NCBI GenBank assembly: GCA_902578815.1
Contig: CACHEI010000001.1
Coordinates: 1-64,000 of the forward strand
Length of the DNA stretch: 64,000 nucleotides
Source of the DNA: an uncultured SAR116 cluster alpha proteobacterium
GTDB lineage: Bacteria; Pseudomonadota; Alphaproteobacteria; Puniceispirillales; Puniceispirillaceae
Direction: 5' to 3'
Below, piece by piece: positions 56,814 through 64,000 of the stretch; position 1 is the stretch's first letter, and each line of letters starts with the position of its first letter. The notes beneath the pieces are model-generated. The model saw nothing but the letters and a program-made list of their open reading frames with translations. It searched no databases and had not been told where the DNA came from. A program made the translations under genes and the position numbers.

Positions 56814-58124
56814 ATGAAAATTGCGATTATAGGTACTGGTTATGTCGGCCTTGTATCTGGTGCGTGTTTTTCAGAGTTTGGTTTTCATGTTACCTGCCTC
56901 GACAATGATGCTGACAAAATTGCAAGACTTGCCGCTGGCGTGATGCCGATTTATGAGCCTGGACTGGAAGATCTGGTCACGCGCAATGTGGATGCTGACA
57001 GGTTGCATTTTTCTATCGATATTGGCCCGGCAGTGGCGGCCGCAGATGTAGTTTTTATCGCTGTTGGCACCCCCACGCGCCGTGGTGATGGACATGCTGA
57101 CCTGACCTATGTCTATGCTGTTGCCGAGGAGATTGCATCCCACCTTAGGGGCTATACTGTTGTGATCACCAAATCGACGGTTCCTGTTGGCACTGGCAGA
57201 GAGGTAAGCGCAATCATTCGCAAGGCCAATGCCGACGCTGATTTTGACGTTGCCTCAAACCCTGAATTTCTGCGTGAGGGTGCAGCGATTGGTGACTTCA
57301 TGCGACCGGACCGGGTGGTGGTTGGCACTGAAGGCGACCGCGCCAAAGACGTTCTGCGGGCGCTTTACCGGCCACTCTTTCTGATTGAGACCCCTATTAT
57401 GTTCACCGGTCTCGAGACCTCAGAGTTGATCAAATATGCAGGCAATGCGTTTCTTGCCGTAAAAATTTCCTACATCAACCAGATGGCAGATCTTTGCGAA
57501 GCAGTTGGTGCGAATGTGCATGATGTTGCCAAGGGCATCGGACTCGATAAACGTATTGGCAGTAAATTTCTACACCCGGGGCCGGGTTATGGTGGTTCAT
57601 GTTTTCCAAAGGATACATTGGCCCTAGTTAGAACTGCACAGGCTCATGATGTCCGCATAGGCATCGTCAATGAGGTTGTTGCCTATAATGATGCGCGCAA
57701 ACAATCCATGTCGAGACGGGTCATTAAGGCGCTTCATGGCGAGGTTGAGGGCAAGAGCATTGCGATTTTAGGCCTTGCCTTCAAACCGGAGACAGATGAC
57801 ATGCGGGACAGTCCCTCACTAGATATCATTCCGCACCTGTTGGCGGCAGGCGCAGACATCCGCGCTTATGATCCAAAAGCAATGGAGGAGGCAAAGCCTC
57901 TCTTGCCAAGCTCGGTTCATTTTGCTGAGAATGCCGAAGACTGTATCGCCGATGCTGATGCCGTTGTTTTGGTGACGGAATGGAATGAGTTTAGGGCTTT
58001 GACCCCAAAGCGCTACATTACCTTGTTGAGGGGCAGTGTTATGGTAGATCTGAGGAATGTATATTCCCCAGAAGAAATGACTAGATCAGGTTTGGATTAT
58101 TTTTCCATTGGCCGTCCCGCATAA
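56814..58124 (+). CDS. ugd: UDP-glucose 6-dehydrogenase
   Basis: NAD-dependent oxidation of UDP-glucose to UDP-glucuronate. The 436-aa protein starts MKIAIIGTGYVGLVSGACFSEFG, has PEFLREGAAIGDFMRPDRVVVG, ELIKYAGNAFLAVKISYINQ, the catalytic cysteine in GPGYGGSCFPKDTLAL near residue 263, and the C-terminal LGLAFKPETDDMRDSPSLDII. It lies between galU (its substrate supplier) and the UDP-xylose synthase gene (its product user). Confidence 0.97.
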   Translation: MKIAIIGTGYVGLVSGACFSEFGFHVTCLDNDADKIARLAAGVMPIYEPGLEDLVTRNVDADRLHFSIDIGPAVAAADVVFIAVGTPTRRGDGHADLTYVYAVAEEIASHLRGYTVVITKSTVPVGTGREVSAIIRKANADADFDVASNPEFLREGAAIGDFMRPDRVVVGTEGDRAKDVLRALYRPLFLIETPIMFTGLETSELIKYAGNAFLAVKISYINQMADLCEAVGANVHDVAKGIGLDKRIGSKFLHPGPGYGGSCFPKDTLALVRTAQAHDVRIGIVNEVVAYNDARKQSMSRRVIKALHGEVEGKSIAILGLAFKPETDDMRDSPSLDIIPHLLAAGADIRAYDPKAMEEAKPLLPSSVHFAENAEDCIADADAVVLVTEWNEFRALTPKRYITLLRGSVMVDLRNVYSPEEMTRSGLDYFSIGRPA

Positions 58125-58160
58125 AAAACATGGTATGATAAGGAAAGTTCTCGATATTTT

Positions 58161-58430
58161 TTAGGGGCAAATAAAAACGTCCCATTTAAGTCGCTGATGT
58201 CTTCTTTCATTACAATCAGCGTCAGAGAGAAGGTCGAAATCGCTCCTTTTCTCTGTTTTATGTTTGGATGTTTTTTGAAGAAAATGGAAATGCCATGACT
58301 CGTTAATCTGTGCACATTGGCATTGGTCTCCATTTGGGTGGCTACCTTGAAGGTGAGCTTGGACATTTATTGCAAACAAAATAATAAATGCTGAGAACGC
58401 TAAAATAAAAGTAATCTTTATGGAAACCAT
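58161..58430 (-). CDS. Small secreted His/Cys-containing protein, unknown
   Basis: 89-aa frame with a convincing signal peptide (MVSIKITFILAFSAFIILFAINVQA) and a mature part that begins HLQGSHPNGDQCQC and continues INESWHFHFLQ, rich in His and Cys, then a charged tail. The start is the ATG at 58430, with AAGGG eight bases upstream; the frame is open 31 codons earlier. No family is recognised. It sits in the 429-bp gap between ugd and the OGT-type gene and opposes both. The His/Cys cluster near the new N-terminus could bind metal, which is inference only. Confidence 0.5.
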   Translation of the reverse strand: MVSIKITFILAFSAFIILFAINVQAHLQGSHPNGDQCQCAQINESWHFHFLQKTSKHKTEKRSDFDLLSDADCNERRHQRLKWDVFICP

Positions 58431-58553
58431 GTTTAGCGCCCTTTTTAGTTTCTCTTGAACTTTCTTGCCAAAATCTTTGGCGATAATAATTGATGGTTCA
58501 ATTGGAATATTCAAGGGAAACAATTTTTCGCTCTCTATTTAGGAAGTTAAAGA

Positions 58554-60572
58554 ATGAACGCTGATCAATTTATACAAAAAGCAATGTCGTTATCTAAAAA
58601 AGGTGAGACGGAAAAAGCCGTGACATTATTAAGACAAGTGTTGGCTAAATATCCTTCAAATAAAAGAGCTCAAAATGGTGTGACAAAATTATTTGTAAAC
58701 GCAGACCACAACCAAGTTTCTCACCCTCCAAAAGCCGCAATTGATGAAATCATTACATGCCAAAAACGCAGTGAATTTTTGCTTGCTGTCAAAAAATCTG
58801 AGCGCTTGCTTGAGAGTTTTCCATATTCATTCTTTGTGTGGAATTTGTTGGGTATTTTGTACAAAAAAATTGGAGAGAAAAAAAAATCATCAGATGCCTA
58901 TCACAATGCGTTGTTGATTAATCCAGATTATGCTGAGGCATACTTTAATATGGGTATTTCTCTCTTCCATCAGGGCTTATTTGAAGAGGCTGAAAAAGCA
59001 TTTTTAAAGGCAGCAAAGCTTCAACCAAAAAACGCCAAAAACTTCTTTAATTTAGCACATGTCCATAACCAACAAGGCAAAATTGAAACAGCTGAAAACG
59101 ATCTACAAACAGCAATAGAGCTGGATGAAAATTATGCTGAAGCATTTCATTTATTGGCTCAAATTTACCACAAAAAAGGTGCTATGGATTTGGCATTAAG
59201 TAATTTTGAAAAGTCCATAAGCTCAAAACCGGATTACCCTGAGGCATATAACAACATGAGCAATGTTTTGTGGGATTTAGGAAGAGGAGAAGAAGCCATC
59301 GAAGCTCTCGAGAAGGCTTTGACGTTGAAGCCTAGTTTGTTTGGTGCAGCTAGCAAAAAAGCATATTATTTAGCTAGTAAAAATATTTGTGGCACGAAGT
59401 GCTATCTTGATGAGGTGAAGCGATTAAATCGAAGAATAAAAGAAAATTTGGCCACCCCATTTGTTTTTGAGAAGAAACGCGTCGTTGATGACAAAGTCAG
59501 ATTGGGATTTGTTTCAGGAGATTTGCGAGATCATCCCGTTGGTTATTTTTTAGAGAGTCTTATCAAAAACTTGAACAAGGATAAGCTAGATTGTTTGGCA
59601 TTTAGCAATTCTCCTGAAGAGACGAACTTGACACAAAGAATCAAAACCCACTTTACAGAATGGCATTCGATATATGGAATGAGAGATAAGGATGCGGCTT
59701 CGCTAATTTACGAGGCAAGAACTGATGTTCTGATAGATCTTTCTGGCCACACTGGTGGAAACAGACTGCCTGTTTTTGCTTTACGGCCGGCCCCAATTCA
59801 AGCGACCTGGCTTGGATATTTTGCATCAACGGGCATAGAAGCTATGGACTATATTATAGGTGATAAATTTGTCACGCCGCATGATTCGCAATGTGAATTT
59901 ACAGAAAAAATTATTCAACTGCCAGGTTGCTATTTGTGTTTTTCCAAACCTGAATTCGATATTGAAGTTGGACCGACTCCTTCCATAAAAAATAAAAATA
60001 TTACTTTTGGTTGTTTAAATAGAGCAGATAAAATATCAAAAGAAGTAATAAGTGTTTGGAGCCAAGTTTTAAAAAAGGTCCCAAAATCCCAGCTTTTTTT
60101 CAGAGGCGGGGGATACAGTGGCAAAGTCAGCAGTAGCATCATTGATAATTTTGAGAGTTTTGGGGTAGAAAAAAACCGTTTGAAATTTGCGGAAAAAACG
60201 AGTCGCAAGAGATTTCTTTCGTCCTATAATCAGATAGATGTTGCGCTAGACCCCTTCCCATACCCTGGAGGTACTTCGACCTGTGAGGCACTTTGGATGG
60301 GGGTGCCCGTAATCACAAAAAAGGGGTTTAACTTCCTCTCCAGAATGGGCGAAACCATCCTCCATAACACTGGAAATGGAGATCTTTGTGCCAGAAACAA
60401 TGAAGAGTATGTGTCGAACGCAGTGGAGTTGGTAAAAGACATTTCATATTTGAGCAAAACCAGAGCAAAGCGACGTGAGCAGGTTTTGAAAAGCTGTATT
60501 TTTGACGCTAAGTCATTTGCTACCAACTTCGAAAATATGATTTTTAAATTGAACAAAATAAATGAGAAATAG
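58554..60572 (+). CDS. TPR-containing O-GlcNAc-transferase-type glycosyltransferase (SPINDLY/OGT)
   Basis: 672-aa protein with N-terminal TPR repeats (about residues 1-280) and a C-terminal Glyco_transf_41 catalytic region. Diagnostic stretches are LGFVSGDLRDHPVGYFLESL near residue 318, DVLIDLSGHTGGNRLPVFALRPAPIQATWLGY near 390, FGCLNRADKISKEVI, and DPFPYPGGTSTCEALWMGVPVITKKG near 565, which holds nucleotide-sugar contacts. Such enzymes move GlcNAc or another sugar to Ser/Thr of proteins. AGGAAG precedes the ATG. Uxs starts three bases after its stop, so they form an operon. AT-rich. Confidence 0.9.
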   Translation: MNADQFIQKAMSLSKKGETEKAVTLLRQVLAKYPSNKRAQNGVTKLFVNADHNQVSHPPKAAIDEIITCQKRSEFLLAVKKSERLLESFPYSFFVWNLLGILYKKIGEKKKSSDAYHNALLINPDYAEAYFNMGISLFHQGLFEEAEKAFLKAAKLQPKNAKNFFNLAHVHNQQGKIETAENDLQTAIELDENYAEAFHLLAQIYHKKGAMDLALSNFEKSISSKPDYPEAYNNMSNVLWDLGRGEEAIEALEKALTLKPSLFGAASKKAYYLASKNICGTKCYLDEVKRLNRRIKENLATPFVFEKKRVVDDKVRLGFVSGDLRDHPVGYFLESLIKNLNKDKLDCLAFSNSPEETNLTQRIKTHFTEWHSIYGMRDKDAASLIYEARTDVLIDLSGHTGGNRLPVFALRPAPIQATWLGYFASTGIEAMDYIIGDKFVTPHDSQCEFTEKIIQLPGCYLCFSKPEFDIEVGPTPSIKNKNITFGCLNRADKISKEVISVWSQVLKKVPKSQLFFRGGGYSGKVSSSIIDNFESFGVEKNRLKFAEKTSRKRFLSSYNQIDVALDPFPYPGGTSTCEALWMGVPVITKKGFNFLSRMGETILHNTGNGDLCARNNEEYVSNAVELVKDISYLSKTRAKRREQVLKSCIFDAKSFATNFENMIFKLNKINEK

Positions 60573-60575
60573 AAA

Positions 60576-61535
60576 ATGGATTCGTCAATTTTAGTTGCTG
60601 GTGGAGCAGGTTTCCTTGGCTCTCACCTTTGTGATCGTCTTTTGCGGCAGAGAAAAAAAGTAATTTGCTTGGATAATTTCCTGACGGGACGAAAAGAAAA
60701 CATTGCTCATCTTCTCAGAAACAAAGATTTTCACTTAATTGAGCATGATGTTTGGGAGCCAATTCACGTCCGGATTTTCGAGCCTATTAATACACATTTA
60801 CACCAAATTTATAATCTGGCTTGTCCTGCCAGTCCAGTCGCTTATCAACAAGACCCTTTATCCACCACAAAAACAGCAATCCTTGGTGCACTTAATATGC
60901 TCGATTTGGCTGGTGAGACAAAAGCGAGTATTTTTCAGGCTTCAACTTCTGAAGTTTATGGTGATCCTGAAGTGCATCCCCAGAAAGAAACATACTGGGG
61001 TCATGTTAATCCCATTGGTCTCCGCGCATGTTATGATGAAGGAAAGCGGTGCGCAGAAACACTTTTCTTTGATCATAATAGACAATTTGGAACGAACATC
61101 AAGGTTGCGAGGATATTCAATACCTACGGCCCAAAAATGCAAATCGATGATGGTCGTGTCGTAAGTAATTTCATAGTCCAAGCGCTAAAGGGAGAGGACA
61201 TAACGATCTATGGTGATGGTAAGCAAACGAGATCCTTTTGTTACGTTGACGATCTAATTGAGGGGATCTTAGCTTTTGTTGATTGTGATCCCGTTGCGAG
61301 TCCGTTTAATATCGGCAACCCCTGTGAGACTTCGGTAGGCGATTTGGCTAAATTGATTTGCAAAGTCTCAAATTCAAAAAGCAGAGTTGTTTTTAGACCC
61401 TTACCGTCTGATGACCCTTCCAGACGTCAACCAGATATAAGTGCAATACGTGATCAGACTGGCTGGACACCAAAGGTTTCGTTGGAAGAGGGTTTAGAAG
61501 AAACAGTAAAGTATTTTAGGAAAGCAATATTTTGA
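60576..61535 (+). CDS. UDP-glucuronate decarboxylase (UDP-xylose synthase)
   Basis: 319-aa short-chain dehydrogenase/epimerase-family enzyme converting UDP-glucuronate to UDP-xylose. NAD-binding [19 protein letters not shown], then [34 protein letters not shown], catalytic [25 protein letters not shown] and YDEGKR (Tyr-x3-Lys), [11 protein letters not shown], and [18 protein letters not shown]. These match Uxs rather than 4-epimerases. It follows the OGT-type gene in the same operon and completes the GalU-Ugd-Uxs path. Confidence 0.93.
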   Translation: MDSSILVAGGAGFLGSHLCDRLLRQRKKVICLDNFLTGRKENIAHLLRNKDFHLIEHDVWEPIHVRIFEPINTHLHQIYNLACPASPVAYQQDPLSTTKTAILGALNMLDLAGETKASIFQASTSEVYGDPEVHPQKETYWGHVNPIGLRACYDEGKRCAETLFFDHNRQFGTNIKVARIFNTYGPKMQIDDGRVVSNFIVQALKGEDITIYGDGKQTRSFCYVDDLIEGILAFVDCDPVASPFNIGNPCETSVGDLAKLICKVSNSKSRVVFRPLPSDDPSRRQPDISAIRDQTGWTPKVSLEEGLEETVKYFRKAIF

Positions 61536-61593
61536 CATATTTGTGACACGTCTCGAATACCTCGCTGTCTTTTGTAACTGATCTCTGGCAACT

Positions 61594-62310
61594 CTAACTC
61601 TCATGAATTGCTAGGCAATTTTCTCGGTCAACGCATTGGATGCGATATCCAAGGTTGTTAAGAAGTTTGATTGTGCTTGCAAATTTGGGACCTAAATTAT
61701 GGGTGCCGTCGGTGTGTTTGTGCTCAAATAAAATCGCTTTGGGTTGTATTTTATTGAATGGAAAATTTTTAATTATCTCAACGTCGTGACCTTCCGTATC
61801 TAAATACAGCAAGTTTATATCCACACACTTCATCGCGTTTAGCAGACTCTCTGCGGAAATACATGGCACTCTTATTTTTTCAATGTATCCAATCATCCTT
61901 TTGTCGTGATTTGTTGCATGTTCTTTGTTTAGGGAGCCAAGCTGATCACCATAATGTTGCAGCCTATTTGCATTCTGCGTAGGAGCAAAGAAGTCGACCA
62001 TATCCGCTGTGGCATTTGTTACACATTTGTTTACTAGGAAAACATTTTTCAATTCAGAGTGGGTTTTGATTAGTGTTTGAAATAAATGTGGCACCGGTTC
62101 AACAAGGCACACTTTCCCATACTCTGCGGCCTCTTTAACAAAGTATTTTGTTTTTACACCGTTGTGAGCACCAATCATCAAAAGGGCATAGTCTTTAGTA
62201 TTTTCGAGAGCGAACCCTCTATAATAGCGCGGGTTGAATGGACGCTGTTTTGAACGAATTGGAGCTTCAATTCCAATTTTTGCCAGCAACTTTTCAAAAA
62301 TAAAGCTCAT
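61594..62310 (-). CDS. FkbM-family methyltransferase
   Basis: 238-aa SAM-dependent methyltransferase of the FkbM type, which often O-methylates sugars or glycan tips. Key parts are ALLMIGAHNGVKTKYFVKEA (SAM-binding loop, although the usual DxGA is IGA here), CLVEPVPHLFQTL, VPCISAESLLN and the LLYLDTEGHDVEIIKNF motif typical of FkbM. It converges on the Uxs gene and is AT-rich like the rest of the cluster. Its acceptor is unknown. Confidence 0.85.
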   Translation of the reverse strand: MSFIFEKLLAKIGIEAPIRSKQRPFNPRYYRGFALENTKDYALLMIGAHNGVKTKYFVKEAAEYGKVCLVEPVPHLFQTLIKTHSELKNVFLVNKCVTNATADMVDFFAPTQNANRLQHYGDQLGSLNKEHATNHDKRMIGYIEKIRVPCISAESLLNAMKCVDINLLYLDTEGHDVEIIKNFPFNKIQPKAILFEHKHTDGTHNLGPKFASTIKLLNNLGYRIQCVDRENCLAIHES

Positions 62311-62730
62311 GTTTGTGGATACTTTCTGTGATACGAGAAACTAAAGCTTATTCTGAAAAGGCGTCATTTCTTACAACTGTATACCTTAAGGATAAAGACA
62401 AAACCACCTTTGCATATGCTTCTAGCCGTTAAAAATTTACATTATTTTTCAGATATATACTATTGATGGCCAAATTCATTTGGGTTATCAAAAAATGACA
62501 GGTTTAGGGAGCAAACTCCTTTATTTTCTCTAAACTTGGTGAATTAAGAGAAAATAATTAAGCTTTACAAAATTTTTGTGATTGCGCTTACAAAACAGTT
62601 ACAGTCAACTTATTCTGCGTACGATATTTGTATTAGGAGTTGAACAATTTGTGAATATTAGTGTGATTATCACGAAATTTTGATTTGAACTACACGTGAA
62701 AAATGTAAAGCTTTGAGGCGTGGGTTGACA
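62311..62730. other. AT-rich divergent intergenic region with inverted repeat
   Basis: 420 bases between the divergent FkbM and TPR-protein genes, with no gene. It contains a perfect 11-base inverted repeat, TTATTTTCTCT at 62521-62531 and AGAGAAAATAA at 62547-62557, with a 15-base spacer. Upstream of it, GGGAG CAAA CTCCT can form a small hairpin. The placement suits an operator, but the low GC raises the odds of chance. Confidence 0.4.
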
Positions 62731-64000
62731 ATGCAAATTCCAACAAAAAAAATTGATCCTGATTTAGCTGAGCTAAAAAATATACACGATTTATTTAGCG
62801 AAAAAAAATTTGCCGATGCAAAAAATTATATTTTGGCCATTCTCCCACATTACCCAAATTCTGCTCTTCTTTTTAATGTTCTTGGTTTAATTGATTACAA
62901 TCTAAAAGATTATGAATGTTCAAAACAAAACTATTACAAAGCAATAGAGCTTAAGCCAAACTTCCCTGATCCGCTAAATAATCTTGGAATGGTAGAAAGA
63001 CTGCTGGGAAATTATCAGGTGGCGATTAATGCATTCAAAAAGTCAATCATACTTAAACCTGATTACTTAGAGGCATTTTTCAATTTGGCAAATCTTTATT
63101 TGCAAATTTCTGACTTTTCGCAGGCGGAGATTAATTACAAGTTCGCCTTGGAAATAAATCCAAGGTTTACCCAAGCATCACAAAATCTTGGTGCTACGTA
63201 TTTGAAAATGGGACGCAAAACAGACGCTGCTAATATATTTAGATCAGCCTTAGAATATTCACCAAATGACACTGATATCTTATTGAGTTTGGGTGGAGTG
63301 CATAAGGATACGGGGGAACTTCGCCAATCGTTAAAATGTTACGAGAAAATTCGAGAAAATAATACCGATCATGTGGAGTCATTTGCTCGCTGGATGAGTC
63401 TTAAGGTTCAGTTGGGTGACTTTTCAGCAATTAACACTGCGTTGATATTTCACGTCTCCCCATCATTAGCTGAAAAGCTTGAAAACCACCCTCGATTTCA
63501 AATTTATAAATCCATTTTCGATTTTTTAGTTAAGGACCTGGAATCTTGTAAATACCATTTAGAAAGATACGCTCATATACAGTCGATGAATGAAGCAATT
63601 AGCCTATCAGATAAAAATCGTCAATTTTGTAATGCTTTTTACGGCATACTGTCTCGCTTGGTCAAAAAAATATCATCAGATGACTTGAAAACGAATAATG
63701 AGGTATTTCACTTTGGAGAGAGCCATTGCCTCAGTTTTGCACATCGTTTGATCACAAAAAACGGTCTCCAAAAATACATTACACCGGTGATCACTTTTGG
63801 CGCGAAAGCATTTCATTTTTCCACGCAAGAAAACAACAATTTCAAAGCAATAACCTTGCAAAACCTGAACAGAATCCCAAGAAAATCAGACGTCTTTTTA
63901 TCTTTTGGAGAAATTGATTGCAGGTTTAGCGAAGGCATTCTACCAGCGCAAAAAAAGACAAACGCAAAAATTAAAACGCTAGTTGAGAAAACAGTTGATG
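62731..64000 (+). CDS. TPR-repeat protein with possible SGNH-like C-terminal domain (partial, cut by window edge)
   Basis: Open frame from the ATG at 62731 to the window end, 423 codons so far. Residues 1-200 are TPR repeats (NFPDPLNNLGMVERLLGNYQVAI, YLEAFFNLANLYLQISDFSQAEI). The part from about residue 325 is not TPR: VFHFGESHCLSF (GESHC at 329-333) and LSFGEIDCR (GEID at 393-396) recall the GDS(H) block and a GE[IN]D-type block of SGNH-fold proteins. The region between them has strand-like VITFGAKAFHF. I infer a TPR-plus-SGNH-like enzyme acting on surface glycans. The 3' end is missing. Confidence 0.7.
   Translation, partial: MQIPTKKIDPDLAELKNIHDLFSEKKFADAKNYILAILPHYPNSALLFNVLGLIDYNLKDYECSKQNYYKAIELKPNFPDPLNNLGMVERLLGNYQVAINAFKKSIILKPDYLEAFFNLANLYLQISDFSQAEINYKFALEINPRFTQASQNLGATYLKMGRKTDAANIFRSALEYSPNDTDILLSLGGVHKDTGELRQSLKCYEKIRENNTDHVESFARWMSLKVQLGDFSAINTALIFHVSPSLAEKLENHPRFQIYKSIFDFLVKDLESCKYHLERYAHIQSMNEAISLSDKNRQFCNAFYGILSRLVKKISSDDLKTNNEVFHFGESHCLSFAHRLITKNGLQKYITPVITFGAKAFHFSTQENNNFKAITLQNLNRIPRKSDVFLSFGEIDCRFSEGILPAQKKTNAKIKTLVEKTVD

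Noticed and set aside
58097..58366. 89-aa minus-strand frame between ugd and the OGT-type gene
   Set aside because: Overlaps the better frame at 58161-58430, which has a signal peptide and Shine-Dalgarno site.

Overview
The window is chromosomal DNA of an alphaproteobacterium with moderate GC. The clearest sign is gene order. The kinase-pyrophosphorylase/maf/coaE/dnaQ/secB/fxsA/Tim44 block lies on one side, and hemE/hemJ/rho/mnmE/mnmG/rsmG/parA/parB on the other, of a gene-free stretch at about 15.69-16.08 kb. That is the layout around the chromosomal origin in Caulobacter, Rickettsia and relatives. A CcrM-type GANTC methyltransferase, an ETF-ubiquinone oxidoreductase, a DUF3576-leuS-lptE-holA operon and an alphaproteobacterial ribA support the same placement. 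A marine lineage such as SAR116 would fit the mix of porin, TPR-sulfotransferase and 2OG-oxygenase genes, but that is a guess.

Layout. 0-8.4 kb: hrcA facing rph-rdgB-hemW, then a divergent pair of an LpoA-like lipoprotein gene and rsmI, a decayed yraN, a DolP-like BON lipoprotein and gshB. 8.4-15.7 kb: a mostly leftward housekeeping block (HIT, GNAT, XRE regulator, Smr, Tim44-like, dnaQ, coaE, maf, ppsR), with fxsA and secB rightward. 15.7-16.1 kb: oriC, with DnaA boxes and an AT-rich flank. 16.1-25.2 kb: rightward genes co-oriented with the fork, with a perfect parS inside rsmG and a one-mismatch parS inside the ogt-type gene. 25.2-30.9 kb: leftward holA, lptE, leuS, DUF3576 and a porin with its own terminator. 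31.1-34.9 kb: an AT-rich accessory patch with a sulfotransferase-like protein, a TPR-sulfotransferase and a 2OG-Fe(II) oxygenase. 34.9-49.7 kb: yggS, ribA, an OmpR-type regulator, tRNA-Gln, an STT3/PglB-type oligosaccharyltransferase, ispE, a TPR lipoprotein, ETF-QO, uracil-DNA glycosylase, lytic transglycosylase, moaB, rnhB and ccrM. 49.8-64 kb: a surface-sugar region with an initiating sugar-phosphate transferase, glcB, phosphomannomutase, galU, gmhA, ugd, a TPR/O-GlcNAc-transferase-type protein, UDP-xylose synthase, an FkbM methyltransferase and a TPR protein cut by the right edge.

How the genes work together. oriC, parS, ParA/ParB and CcrM form the replication, segregation and cell-cycle methylation core. 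PGM/PMM, GalU, Ugd and Uxs give a full route from hexose phosphate to UDP-glucose, UDP-glucuronate and UDP-xylose, next to glycosyltransferases that could use these donors. The STT3-type enzyme keeps its catalytic motifs, so the cell may also N-glycosylate exported proteins.

The most notable observations are the origin with its two parS sites, the recognisable yraN pseudogene in its ancestral slot, the intact STT3 homologue, the compact UDP-xylose/OGT cluster, and the TPR protein at the right edge with an SGNH-like C-terminal part. No CRISPR array, insertion sequence or prophage was seen.
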